The position numbers were made by a program, and so were the translations under genes. 64,000 bases of DNA from Aphelidium insulamus (taxonomy: Eukaryota > Aphelidiomycota > Aphelidea > Aphelidiaceae), in the NCBI GenBank assembly GCA_036784855.1, contig JAZDSV010000006.1, positions 159,001 through 223,000 on the forward strand. The letters run 5' to 3'. Shown here in pieces: positions 10,879 to 23,595 of this stretch. How positions within the stretch are numbered: the first letter of the stretch is position 1; every line of letters starts with the position of its first letter. Below the pieces are notes generated by a model. The model was given only the letters and a program-made list of their open reading frames with translations, was not told the origin of the DNA and ran no database searches.

Positions 10879-12435
10879 ATGTTGAGGCAAATATGCACGC
10901 GGCGGCCATATAACGCGTCACCGGCGTGGCGTGCACGGGCGCGGCCCACAAGGTCACCCACACCACTCACACCTGCGCACAATGCCGTCACTCTTGCCAC
11001 AACATCATCCACAGCCTCATCCATAACTTCATCCACGCCAGCCACTGCCCTCCGCGTGCAATCCCTGCTGGCTGGGCAGCAGTTGAAAAGTCCACCGCCG
11101 GACCGGCCAGTCACGCGCGAGTTCACGGTGGGCGAGTTCGAGCACGATATGCTGCTGCGCAAGTTTCTCCAGTTCCACGTCGACTTTCCCATCTCGCTCA
11201 TTGAGAAGCTGACGCGTAACCGCCGCGTCTGGGTGCTTCGAGGCGGGTCCAAAGTGCGCGCACTCAACTCCAAGTCGCTGGTGCAGCGCGGCGACATTGT
11301 CCGCATACACCACCTGTTCAAGGATGTGGCGCGTCCGACCGGAAAGCACGTGATGCTGCAGCCGCCCGTGCTGCCCGAGGACGCGCACCAGCTGCAGAGC
11401 ACCATCCTGTACAAGGATGCCGACATTATCGTGGTCAACAAGCCGGGGGACTTGGCTGTGCATGCCGGCACACGGACAGCCACGCATCTGCAACGGTTCC
11501 TGCGCGCACTCCGCTTTGACTATGACGAGCAGCCGCAGCTGGTGCACCGTCTGGACAAGAAGACGTCTGGCACGCTGATTCTGGCGCGGAATCGTCTGGC
11601 CGCACGTAAACTGGGAGAGATGTTTCGCCGTTCTGCCTCCGCCGACACGGACACTACCGGCATCGCTGACAGCACTGCTAACAAGCGTCTGCCATCCATC
11701 GACGCATTTGGCAACATTGTCGCCCCTATTAGCGGCTTCAACAGTGATGAGGATCCCGATGGCGACACATTAGAGGGGGAAACAACTGTGCCTGCAATGA
11801 CCATGCAAAAGACGTACTGGGCCATACTGACTGGGCATCCCGAGATCGACAGCGACACCATCGACCACCATCTGTTCATATCGCCCACGGCCGGTGTCAA
11901 TCTGGCAGATGAGGCAGACTCCGGCGGTGATGGCGGCCGGGTGCGCGTGCGACACCCTGCACACACGTCACCCTACGAGTCCAAGTATTTAAAGTCGGCC
12001 GTGACCGAGTACGAGGTGATCGCCAGCATTGGTCGGTGCGGCAGCTGGGTGCGCCTGATGCCCCGCACCGGCCGTAAACACCAGCTGCGCGTGCACTGCG
12101 CCTCCGTGCTAAAGTGCCCGGTGCTGGGCGACACAAGGTACGGCGAGAAGTCGTTCCGACGCCTGCATGAATTCGGCTGGGGACAGTATTTGGATTTCAC
12201 GCGTGGCAGCGGCATGAAGGGCAACGAGGACGGCATGCCCATGTTTCTACACCTGCGTCAGATTGTAATCAAAGATTACTTTCGGCACCTGGGTGGCGGT
12301 GGCAAAGGTGTGGCGCTCGGAGAGCAGAGGGATGACGCTCGCACAGACTTTGACCTCACTGTAACTGCGCCGCTGACACCCGACTGGCGGAATCTGATGC
12401 GTGTCTGCAATCTAAACAGTCGCCTGCCAAGATAG
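10879..12435 (+). CDS. RluA-family rRNA/tRNA pseudouridine synthase, probably mitochondrial
   Basis: The chosen start at 10879 (MLRQICTRRPYNASPAWRAR) gives an Arg/Ala/Ser-rich, acid-free N-terminus typical of a mitochondrial targeting sequence. The frame is also open 26 codons upstream, but that part is a phenylalanine-rich tract from a CTT/TTC repeat. An S4-like region (LIEKLTRNRRVWVL...VQRGDIVRIHHLF) precedes the catalytic domain ADIIVVNKPGDLAVHAGT and LVHRLDKKTSGTLILARN. The aspartate of HRLDKxTSG is the catalytic residue of RluA enzymes. Later motifs are RTGRKHQLRVHCA and PVLGDTRYG. A roughly 60-residue acidic insertion sits between motifs. It is single-exon, 518 aa. The likely target is mitochondrial rRNA or tRNA, by analogy with RPUSD-type enzymes. 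Confidence 0.88.
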   Translation: MLRQICTRRPYNASPAWRARARPTRSPTPLTPAHNAVTLATTSSTASSITSSTPATALRVQSLLAGQQLKSPPPDRPVTREFTVGEFEHDMLLRKFLQFHVDFPISLIEKLTRNRRVWVLRGGSKVRALNSKSLVQRGDIVRIHHLFKDVARPTGKHVMLQPPVLPEDAHQLQSTILYKDADIIVVNKPGDLAVHAGTRTATHLQRFLRALRFDYDEQPQLVHRLDKKTSGTLILARNRLAARKLGEMFRRSASADTDTTGIADSTANKRLPSIDAFGNIVAPISGFNSDEDPDGDTLEGETTVPAMTMQKTYWAILTGHPEIDSDTIDHHLFISPTAGVNLADEADSGGDGGRVRVRHPAHTSPYESKYLKSAVTEYEVIASIGRCGSWVRLMPRTGRKHQLRVHCASVLKCPVLGDTRYGEKSFRRLHEFGWGQYLDFTRGSGMKGNEDGMPMFLHLRQIVIKDYFRHLGGGGKGVALGEQRDDARTDFDLTVTAPLTPDWRNLMRVCNLNSRLPR

Positions 12436-12697
12436 ACTTGATAGATTAGATATATATATTATTTGAAGATATTTTTACGCGTGTCGTCGTGGAGGAACAG
12501 GCACATCTGAAGCACTCTTGCCACGGCTCAACCTCAATTTGGACCACGGCAGAGCATTGTACTCGCCACTCACAGCGGTCACGGCACAGCACGCCACAAT
12601 TAACGATTGTATGCGCATTATATTCTGTGAACGAGAGAACGTTGCACAAGACAATTCAATCACGCGATTGGCCAGTTGTAACAATAACAAGCACATT

Positions 12698-15600
12698 TTA
12701 TTGTTCCTCGACGAGCTCTGTTGCTCTCACGTCGCCGCTTGTTTCTGCCACAGCAGTCGCAGGCGCAATAATTTCTATATTGGCGGCGGCAAATACGGGC
12801 TCAGGATTCCTTCCACGAGACACGCACGCAACGTAGTAGGCTTGATACATTTGCTGCCGAATGGACGGAGAGCAGCCCTTGGCCAGACTGCCAAGCATCT
12901 TTTCATCCTCGGCGCCATAGTCAAAGCGCTTCATATTCTCGTTCGACATCCACACCCTGACCACTTGAGTTAATATATATATAGATATATACAAAAAATA
13001 TTGATGTCCCACTTGCCATGTCCTCCGTTTGTCCAGATCGCGGTCAAAGAAGCGGCCGAGGTAATGATCGTGGGCGGCCTTCAAATTCACTATCGTCGCG
13101 TCCGGTTCATCGATCTTGTCCACGGTGCCCTGCACGATATTTAGTACAGAACAATCAATATTGATTACAAACCTCGGCAGGGAACCAGGGGAATCCAGAC
13201 AGCTTGGCCCACATGAGGTTGTCATCACCGAGCTTGTTAAGCATGGCGCGTGGCATGAGCTTGAGGCGCTGCTGGTGCAGAACTGCCAACTGATCGCACG
13301 CAGCCCGCGCATCGTCGCCGATCAGCACAGTTCGTCGAGAAATAGATTTGCGTCCACGGCCTCGTCGTCGATGGGCAACCGCGACTGCGGCGTCATCCGT
13401 CTTGATCTTCTTGTCCGTTTGACCACCGTCATCGGCATCGCCGTCCAGTGTGCGTTTTGTGCTGCCTTTAAGACCACCTGGATATTAGCGTTTTGACAAA
13501 CACTAATAAATTCACTCACCATCCAACGCCACATCTGCCGCGTCGTCCATGTGACCATCAACGTCTGAATCTAGTCCAGTGCTGGTGGCTGCGTCGACAA
13601 GGATTTCGGGTTCTGGTTGGTTCTGGTAGGCGAACTTGAATATTTCGGGAGGGAGCTCCAGTGAGCCATCGGGTGGCACTTGTAGCGCTTGCCACGAGTG
13701 GAGTCCATTGGCGAGAATAGGCGCAGAAAGTGAGCGTAACCGGTGCGCTATTCTGGCATAGAGGGTGTCGGGGCGGTTGTAGAGTAAAGCGTTGGAGATG
13801 ATGAGAGCCACGTCGGCCTAGTGATAAATATGAAAGATACATCATGATACAAAACCGCTTACCTGGAACTCGTCGAATGTTGAGTACTCAAAGTTGCTAA
13901 TCTTTTCGGTGATGGTCCGGAAATCCATTGGCCGCGCAATTATATCGAGATAGTCCGGCACATCCTCCACGGACACTGGTTCCGCGAAAAGACCTCGCTT
14001 GTCGAGTCTGTATTCGTTACGCTTTGCTGTTTCGTATCATTTTAATTGTGCACTTACTTTTTTATGTCCTCAATTGTGCGACGCAATATGCACGACAGCG
14101 GTGCCAAGCACAGATAGAGTGACTCCAATTGGATTTGGGCACTCTTCAGTTTCTCCTTTTCACGTTTCCGCACCAGTTCAGCAATCATCCGCACCTTCTC
14201 AAGGTCGGTCCTGATGTGGTGCAATATGCGCAGACGCTCCAGCTGATAGGCTTCATCTTGTCGGATTGAAGTAGAGTACGCGGTCCATGGCTATGAAAGC
14301 GTCAGATGTCTGACAGAGTGCAGAAAAAATATTGTACCTCCAAGTGCAGCCTCTTTAGAAGCGGAGCACCTCGACGCAGAGCACGTTTCTGTGACCAATA
14401 CCGACACACAGAGACGATAAACTTTTGCTTTTGCCTGATGACCAACTTTTTGACATCCAGAAACTCGGATATTTGCCGGACTACGTATTCGGGCGCTATC
14501 GGAACAGCTTGATGGAAGCCTCGCTGGTATGCACGCGCTGCCTTCTCATGCAACGCCGACCTCTCGGCACTGGTTGCATCCACGTCGTCGCCGTCAAATT
14601 GGATGGTATCGTGTTCGATGAGAGAGTCTGACACGTCACCCGCCGCCCCCACTTGTCTGCTTTGATCGTCGTCGGTGCCATTTCCATCAGCCTGATCGTC
14701 CACCACCTCAATGTGCTCATGCTCATCCGGTTCCCAGTTTGCCTGTGCACAATCGTTGACATTCGTGCTGCAGTTAACACAAAGCACCTACGGGAGTATG
14801 CCGCTGGCAGAATACGCGATATGTGGCATGATCGTTGCCATTGGCGGTGTTGTGTTTAATCTTCATGTACAAGCCGGACTTGCGGGCGCAGGTGACATGA
14901 AATGCAGTGAAACACGATGATTTGCTGCACTGAATACAGGCGCCATGCTTTTCCTTGCATATTGAACAGTTCTGTTGGTGACTTTAGCAAATATGGAATG
15001 GTGTGTTATTGTAATCACATACCAGCCTCCACCGACTTTTTGGTATCCTCTCAACGCCCTCGACAGGTTCCATGTAAACGGGATTGGCCACGACAACTTC
15101 CGGGATCCAAATGGCGCACAGGAGATGCACCCACTGATTGCCCGTCGTCTGTTTGAATGCCCCGCCCTCGTTTGGACAGAATAAGCATGACTGCGGCCGA
15201 GTGTGAGACAGCGTCAGACACGCTCATATATAAACAACTCACCACCGGGCTCTCTGGCTGTATCATACACTTGCGGCACATCCACTGACCCTCGGGAATG
15301 TACGGTACGCCGTAGCACTCTTGATGGACGGCAAGGTTGCATCCGTCGCAGAATACGATCGCATTACTATTCTCACACTCGCCGCTCTGGCAAATGTTGC
15401 AGTTGGACTCTTCGTGCGTCATGGGCTCTGCCTGTGCCTTTTGCAGGTCTTTGGTCTGATATGGTCAACACGTCATTTGATTCTGTAGGAACGATGATAT
15501 ACATGTACAATTAAAGTAAATGCTAATAATGTAACAAGAACTCACCAGGTTGAACCAGTGCTTCTCCAGCTGGTCAATAACCATTTCAAAGATGTCGCGC

Positions 15601-16959
15601 GAAATCTCTGGCAAGCCGTCGTCGCCACGCCTCGCATTGACAAGATTCAGCCAGCACAAGTCTATAGGTGCACAACTTATACACAAGCTGTATACATCAA
15701 TTATTGCCCGACCTTGCTCGTCCATGTCATATTCCACTCGCACTTTCAGCTCGTCTTCAGTGGGCTCGACAAGGCGCGAGACGGTGTCCGGCCGCTGATA
15801 CCGCACCAACGCGGAGAAGAGACCACCATACTCTGGCTGCTCGTCCACAAGTTCAAAGTGTGATCGCGGCAGCTGCTCCAGACTATTTTTAAGGAACAGC
15901 AAGGGTCCCGGGGCAGGCCGCCAACTGACAGTGTGCTCTTGAACAGCCTTGCAGTCTCCATTTTTAGCGGGTTCGTCCACGTCAGCCATAGTGTCTTCGG
16001 GGCTAAGTGCGTCATCATCATCGTTGTCGTGGTGAACTTCAGACGCCGCGTCAGACACAACCTCCACCACGTCGCCATGACCATCGCTGTCGGCCTCACT
16101 GACCAAATCTTCAATCGCCACAATGCCGTTGGCCACGGGACTGTTCTCGCCAGACACCACGCCGCTGTCATCGCGTGCCGGCAATGACGGTGATGATGAG
16201 CGCTGGTGATGGTGCCGTATTCTGTCCACCACCCCGTTGACCATGTGTGTCAGCGACGAGAGCAGAGAGCCGGCCATGTCTGTGCTGATTTCGTCTGCAG
16301 CTTGCTGTGCAGGCGGTGTGTTGACGGCTGTGTTGCCGTCCGTAGTGGTAGTAGTATTGGTGGTGGTGGTGGTGGTGGTGTCAGAGGTGGAAGCTGCAGT
16401 GCTTTCTGCGCGTTCTACGGGAGTACTGGTGTCGGCAGAAGGAGGCTCCTCGTGCTCTGATGGCGGCTGGGTCCTTATAACGGTCAGTGGCGCCTCTGGC
16501 TCCAGGTCGGGAAAGTAGTCGCGATAGCTGCGCTCTTCCCGCGGCTTATCCGCCGACAGGCTAGGTGCACCGTGCGTGCCTGCCGCGGCATCTTTCCCCG
16601 CGCCCAGAGTGGATGAGAGGCCGTTGCCGGAGGAGCCTTGCACCCCGGCGCCGGTTTCATCAGTGTCGCCCACAGCAGCTGAGAGGTCTCCGTTCTGTAG
16701 CGCCTTCTCCCGACGCCTCTTCTCCCTGGACAGCCTGTCTCGCAGTCGCTTGGCCTCCCGGCGCTCCGCTACGAACGGTTATGTATCAGGAGGCGAATGG
16801 TGTGAGTCCTCTCCGTGGCTGCCTACCTTGGCGCATACGCTTGGATGGACGGCGTCCAGACACGTTGAAGCTCCCCAGCGGTTTACCCCGGTACTCTACA
16901 GAGGGAGCTGGCCGCACCGATGACGCAGCCAGGGCGCCGTGCCGATCGCCGTCCGTCAT
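12698..16959 (-). CDS. BRPF/Nto1-type histone acetyltransferase scaffold (EPL1-PHD-ePHD-bromodomain-PWWP)
   Basis: Chromatin-reader scaffold of MYST acetyltransferase complexes (NuA3 in yeast, MOZ/MORF in animals). The start at 16959 is [15 protein letters not shown] first intron follows KRMRQ, then a basic helix and a long acidic Ser/Thr-rich linker. Domains in order are: EPL1 core ([28 protein letters not shown] then [13 protein letters not shown]); PHD finger ([40 protein letters not shown]); extended PHD ([34 protein letters not shown] region); bromodomain ([20 protein letters not shown]); and PWWP ([31 protein letters not shown]). About ten short introns. The full five-domain order is like animal BRPF1. 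Yeast Nto1 lacks the bromodomain and PWWP, so this is the ancestral-looking architecture. Confidence 0.93.
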
Positions 16960-17095
16960 GTGTGCCGTAATTAGCCGGTGCTTACACAAACTCTCTCCGC
17001 TTCTACGCGCTGCAAATGTTCCTACGTATGTGTACGTGTATGTATATATCTTGGCTCGGTGCACATGCTAGTATGTACTACTATGTATAGGTTTG

Positions 17096-20000
17096 TTATA
17101 TGGGAATTGACGGAGGCGACAAAGTGTCAAACGCGGGCAGCGATATTCCCAACGACTTTTGAATGGCGTGCAGAGATTTGTGGACATGGCTGCCGGGGCT
17201 GTCCCGCCGTCTGTTACCGTCATCCATGGGGACGCTGGCGGTGGAGGCGCTCTTGAATATTCGTGATGATACTTTGCCAAGTTGTGCTGCTCCTGCTGCT
17301 GGTCGGAGACTCTTGTCCACCTTGGCATCTGGCATGTCGGCCATAATCGGTGCCAGTTGCGATGATAGCGCTTCATTCAGCTTCAATGTGACGGCCTTGA
17401 ACACCGGCACAGGCACAAACACAACAGTTGCCGGATGTGCCAGTCTATGGCGGTACATTAACTAGTGCTGTAACATACAAAATTCTCATCCAAGTATTGC
17501 ACAGATAACTGCAGAGCTACAATATTACCTGAGAGCGTCAGTCACCCACGGTGTCATATTGGCCAAATCGTGCAGTGTAAGCAGTAAGATATGGTAGCAA
17601 TCGCTTTCCACAGGAATAGTCGAATGTGGCTGCATGTTTAGATACTGAACGACCAAGGTACCGAAACTTACTGATACGTCTACATCCACAAACTTCACAA
17701 GCGGATACTTGGCCTTGTACGATGAGAGTTTTCTGCCGCTTCGTACTAGTGGGCAATTAATGGGCCTTTGCGGGAGATCGGCCGGCATCGCCTGCTGGTC
17801 AAACCTTTAACGTTAATAATCATCAACGGCAACGTACAACATATTGTCCGCGCGCTTTATCAACTAGGTGTCGTGCAATGTTGTCCAGGGGCGTCGTATT
17901 CATAGCATCGACAGTCTTATTGAGATGAACGGGGCAGAATATGGTGAATTTTAAAGTGGACAGTATGCTGCCCGTTGCTTGTCGATGGCTGATATCGCGC
18001 GCACTGAAAAGGCTATGAGCACGCCATACACATACACTGTCCAGCATTGATTCCCATGGCATGTAAGCCAAAGACGGCGAGGTGCACAGAAACTGTGGTT
18101 TGGCATAAGAAGTATGTGATTGTTCATCAAGTATTAAGTACCGTCTGCGGTTGGAATGCATCACTTGAAGACTTGACATCGTCCCCATGTGCTAGATGCA
18201 ACAAACGTAGCGTCAAGTTTAGCCGTAAGACATCCTGCAAATAAACATTCCACGCGACACGCATCAAGCACATACTTCCTTTAACTTTGCTATTACAGTC
18301 CCATATCTGGAGTAAAACTGTGCGTCGACAGTTTGCTCGATGAGAGTCTCGCCGATGTACTGAATCTGTTCAAGTGTAAATATATAATATGACCGTATAC
18401 CAGCTCTACCTCGTGACCAACTGTCCACAATTGTATGTTTTCGATACCCTTTTGTGACACGTTATTCTTGGATACGAGATGCAGCAGCAACTCTGTCCCG
18501 ACGTTCTGTCCATAATATTGTCAAAAAATTAATTCACTGGCACCATATATACCTCTGTGGACTGGACATCTTGGACAGTCTTGTGATCGCCAACAAGGTC
18601 ATATCTATATCTTCTTGCACTATCATCTGGTCTCTTCATAGCCAAGCAGTATTGAGCTCTGCCGACGAATGTCATCGGGGAATTTACAAGTACTAATAGT
18701 ACGAACGGTGACAGCTTCATTTCTTCGTTCACTAGCGACAATGCAGCTCGCGCCTCAGCGGTCATGCTAATGACTAATGGTATGTCCTCCACAGCTCTAC
18801 TCTCGTGGCCGGCCTCCTGTGGCGAAAACAGGCACGCTAGGACGTCCGCCATGGACGACAGAAGTGGTGCCTACATGTGCAGTAATTAGCACACCGATTT
18901 TCGCTAAAAACCACTCGCCTTTACAGAAACGTGTGCCGTATCTTGATAGGCCAGAATAATTTTTATGAATGTGGCATCGGTCAAGCAGCTGGCCCCCGGA
19001 CGTAACTTTACCACCTCAGTCAGATTACTACGCTGATCTGGCAACTGGACAGGACCTCTATCATTGAACTCGGCGCTGTGCGCGCTTTGTCGTTTACATC
19101 TAGTCCATCAGTTGGCACTGACTGATGTAAGCAAATCATATCTTGCCTGTACAAGACTTGGATTGAGAGAAGGGGAATGATGGTTGCGATACAATAATCT
19201 AGGTCCAGAAAGTAGACGACCTTTGCGGCATTCGACTCTGTGCGACAAATTTGATCGAATGTGTAAACGTTACGCTCGTCCTCCGGCAAGCTCTTCTTCA
19301 ATGCATTTAGCGTAACCCAGATTGACGAAATTATCCCGCTGCCATGTAATCTGTACATTCGACGATAGAATTTGTAGTTTTGGAGCCACAATTCGGCGGC
19401 ACTTTCGCAAACCTCTTGTACAGTGGATATTGTCGACGCGGGAAGGCTCTCCACCGACATCTTGGAATGTCGAGAGCGACTGTCTTCATCGTGGCTTGAC
19501 ATTGATCCCGCCAGCGATGATGTTCTTTTTCTGCTCCCAACTTGTATCTCACCAAATTTGGCACTATCTCCTATTCCGCTGTCCTTTCTCGTAATTGCGG
19601 TCCACATGTGAGTGGAGCAGTGGAAAGCGGAATTTTGCACACTCATCAATGAGTCGACGATCCAGATGTTATCACGGGTCAAATCAGGCACATCCAAACT
19701 TGCAAGTAGTCGGACTGAACGCATCATTATCTTAGTATTCTTTTCGCACTCACCCAGCTTGCAGCAGGTCCACAGCTCCGATATGTGAAGATAATCTCGC
19801 ATCATATCGCGACATAATTGCCAATATCGTCGCGAGAGAGATGAATACCCAGCTAAAAATGCCCATTCTGCAAGGGAAAGAATGCTTATGGCGATATAAT
19901 GCAAATTTCCGGCAGTCACGCAGTCAGTCACCGTGTCGTGGACGAATTTGCCAAAGTGTTCCAGATCCATCAACATTTCCAACTTTGGCTCTTTGCGCAG

Positions 20001-23000
20001 ATCAGCCAATGTCTGACTGAGCCGCAAGCCGTCAAAAATTGACCCACGAAGAGAATAGTCCATGAAAATTGATATTGCTCGAACTAAGTGCAACTTGAGC
20101 CATGTCTCTGATATAACTAAGCAATCTATGTTACCTCGACACTTTAACGCAAAGTATGGCTGCTCATTCCTTTTCGCTTCTGAATCCAGAAGAATACTAA
20201 ATACATACTTGACGACGTCCAATTCACTCGCAAACATTGCCGGATACAAATCTGTCTGACGGGCATGCGACGCACTTTGACTCGCCTCGAAAATATATTG
20301 CAAACTTCTTCGTGGCATTTCACTCAACTGCGAAAGTTTACCGCCAAGCTCAGACATATCGGAATCGTTAGAAATATTATTGTTGTGCGACATGGACCAC
20401 GCCATGGACTTTTGCTGGTAGGCGCAGTCAAAGTTGGCCACGCACATATAAATCACTCGCAAATTCCAACGCCCTGCATGACCGGCTCGATTTAAAAATC
20501 GATTGAACCAGTACAATGACTTGTGAATGTGCCCGGCATCTCGGAAAATTCGCGCCATCACTTTGGTGGCCGCCAAATAAGTTTCTTCATCGACTAAAAG
20601 GACAGTCGTGCTGGGAGCCGCAATATCTTTCAAGTAATGAATGAGTCGATTGGTTTTTGCTGAGCACATGCCATCTTGCAGCTGGTCCATAATTGTCTGC
20701 AGCCACATTGGCGCGCTCGCAAATTCATTCACGACCCGTAATATTGCCATAGCGTCTGCCGGAGCACCTTGTTTCCACAGAAGCTTCGCAAGTAGCACAA
20801 CAACTTCTCCAAGTTGCTGCTGCGTCGGAAGTTTATCTAGAACAGCCGAGTGGACCAGATCGAATGCATCAGCATTTTTGTTGCCAATAAGCAAGTACTT
20901 TGCTCTGCGTATGCGCAACTTGACAACATTCCCCTTTACTATTGCGGGGCTGTACTTTAAATCTCCTCCCGTATCTAAATTTCTCGCCGGATTGTCGCTA
21001 GTGGCGATGATCCAGGCTTGAAGAGCTCTTTCCGTCCTGTTCAATACATCAATGGCCTTCAGTCGCAGTCCAGCGAGCTCGCAAACGTCGCACACCGACA
21101 TAACCACCATGACCAGTTCGTTGAGAAGTCTTCGCTCCTGATACACATCGGCAGCTTGCAGGTAGTACGATAGCGCATCGTCAAGCTGTCGTTCAGCAGC
21201 ACAAAGCCTGGCCACACATAGCAAATCGTCGACGGGCCGTTGTATGCGCTGATAGGTGAGATTTTGCAGCGCGGAGCGATAAGCAGCCACGGCATATATA
21301 GCCTTGCCATTCTTGACGAACAACCCGCCAAGAAGCTGGATAATATTGTACCCGAGCAGTGAGAGAATGGGTGCCGCATTGGGAGCGGGAATGTGCAACA
21401 AGCTGATAGTATGTAGCGATTCGAATGCCAGCTGCTCGGCAGTCGCCAAATCACCGAACTCGTGCGCGTAAAAGTAACTCAGTACATATCCGGCTTTGGC
21501 CTTGACGGTACTCGGTTCAGCAAGCTTGAACAGCGACATCATTTCAGCTACTCGCAGCTCAGTGTCAGTGGATATCTTGTGGTGCTGATGGAGCACACTC
21601 TCCTGGTCACTGCTCACATCGTCCTGATTATCACGGATTAGCTCATGTATAAATAATGATAAACATTGCGTTGCCCACCATTGATGTGTCCACAATCTCG
21701 GAGCCGGAAAGCGGTGATATGCCCAAGTAGTTGCAGTGCAGATCCGTGAGCACTTGCAACCTCAACTCGAGCAATTTGCTTGGCGGTATCTGCACAAAAT
21801 TTATTAATGCGAAGGATATAAACAATACTGGAAACAGTACATTGTCCGCCTCACGATCGCAAGCCGCATAAATGGAACACAGCTCGCGATCGAGCACCGA
21901 TGGATGTTCCGTTGCAAGATGAGCCTTGTGTTCAAGCTGCATAGATCACACATTTAAGAGACAACACTTAGGTGTAAGCCTACTTGAAGTGTCCGCAACT
22001 GCAATCTGGTCCAAGTTTCGCTCTTAAATAAGCGCTCGTATCCACGCAGGGCGTCATCGCGGTACTCGGGAACTGCCCGCAAGTGCGCTTGATGCCACGA
22101 CAGCAGCAAAGCCGTCTCGGCAACTTGATCTTCAATGATACTGCTACCGGAATACTGTGCAACTTCCGTAAACAGAGCACAGCACAACTCGTGGCATTCG
22201 TCCGCATTGTTGTCGCGATAAAACTCCAGGTAGTGGTAGATGATGGCGCGGCACCAGGAGGCGGAGAGCGGCTCGGCAGCTGACAGATCGTGCGTCATCT
22301 GGGCGGCCAGAGAACTGTCGCCGATCCGATCCCCGCTGGTAGTCACGCACGCCGTCAACCACTGCACCATACGCGTTTCGGGCACCCGAATCGACGGCTC
22401 ATTCAAGAATGATGGAGATTTCGGCAATCTGTGCCGCCTGGTCAGTATGTATGTAGGAGACATGTATGGACAGACCGAACAACTTTGGCCGCAGATTTCG
22501 ACGCGGACTCAATTCTGTGCTCTGCCGGTATCTGCATGTCATCGTCCATTCGGAATGGAGGCGGCCTGTCCTCCGGCTGTGCATCGCTGATACCCGGGGC
22601 AAAGTGTCCACCGCGCTTGACAGCTTGGCCAAATATCTGCGTGTCCATGCATCAGGCAACTGCGGCACGGGTGTGACCACGACAAACCTCCATGTCCCAG
22701 TCTTCGGTATCAGCAGTAGCTTCTGGTACTACTGGTGTCACGCCGCCGGTACCTGTGCCCGCATTACCATCGACTGCGCCACCCTGACTCGGCGATGAAG
22801 CAGTCGGCGGCAGTGTGGCGAAATCCTGGTCCCAGTCCTCCGTGTCGAAACAGTCGGCCTCCAGCCCTTGCACCACCAGCTCTGCCGTGGCCTGCGCAGC
22901 GGCATGCGTGTATGCAGAGGCAACACCTGGCGCTGTCACTGCATCGGCCGATTGTGCCGCCGGGGAATGTGCATGGCCGCCAAACAGTGCGCCCATGTCG

Positions 23001-23137
23001 TCCGCGTCCGAGTCATCCCAGTGCCGACTGCTTATGCCGCCAGCAGATGCGGCCGCCGAGTTCACCAGGGATGTTGGAGTGTCGTTGCGCACCTGGAAGT
23101 CGTCGTCCCAGTTCTCGTCGTCGTCGTCGCCGTTCAT
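17096..23137 (-). CDS. Very large helical-repeat protein with N-terminal W-D-x-D-F motifs, unrecognised
   Basis: Series of minus-strand exons joined by short introns, starting at 23137 with MNGDDDDENWDDDF. The N-terminal exon has three acidic tryptophan motifs (ENWDDDF, TEDWDQDF, TEDWDMEV). A Pro-rich basic linker follows, then a long alpha-helical part: PSFLNEPSIRVPETRMVQWL, LEHKAHLATEHPSVLDREL, and a roughly 840-codon exon with TPR-like helix pairs (FGDLATAEQLAFESLHTISL, YYLQAADVYQERRLLNEL). C-terminal exons include SPSLAYMPWESMLDSVCVWR and end PSIPI at 17096. I estimate 1700-1900 aa in total. The 'MPWES' segment faintly recalls the start of CHAT/separase-type domains, but I see no matching His/Cys dyad. 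The boundaries could hide two genes. Function unknown. Confidence 0.55.
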
Positions 23138-23595
23138 GTTATGTCTGTGCGCGCGCGCGTGTGTGTGCGTTTGTGTGGGGATGGTGTGTGGGGGTGGTGT
23201 GTACGTGGAGGGTGTTTGTGTGTGTGGACGCGTATATATCCTGTCTCTGCGGTTCTCTATTGGCCCATGTCTATGTGTGGGTGTATGGTGTGTGACTGTG
23301 TGGCCGTGTCCTGTGTCTGTGCCTGTGTGGAGCCCTCTTATGGGACCACCTATATGGGCGCGTACTTGGATGTGTATCTGCAGTACACGCCCTGTACATA
23401 TTACACCCAGAGGAGAGGGCGACACGCAAAGACAGATCTTACACATAGATAACGTGGATGGGGGTTCCCGTAGGCCATTGGGCCACTGGGCAGAGATATT
23501 AGTATATGCAGTCACATGTGTGCATATGTCCATCAGCATTATAGCATAGTAACCAAGCGCGTGAGTACACCAACATTCAAGCCACTTTTATCTCC
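23138..23595. other. Divergent intergenic region with a GT-rich low-complexity tract
   Basis: Roughly 460 bp between the large minus-strand gene and the plus-strand coiled-coil gene. About 23150-23330 is strongly GT-biased (GTGTGTG, TGTGTGG), so the long open frames here are composition artefacts. It presumably carries both promoters. I see no RNA gene. Confidence 0.6.

Noticed and set aside
18047-18188. CHAT/separase-like protease domain around MPWES in the giant gene
   Set aside because: Only the PWES-type segment resembles it. I could not locate the following His and Cys catalytic motifs, so no enzymatic call is made.
23150-23540. Overlapping plus-strand ORFs with Val/Cys/Gly-rich products, and the minus-strand ORF extended to 23539
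   Set aside because: GT-rich low-complexity sequence gives stop-free frames. The minus-strand gene starts at the ATG at 23137.
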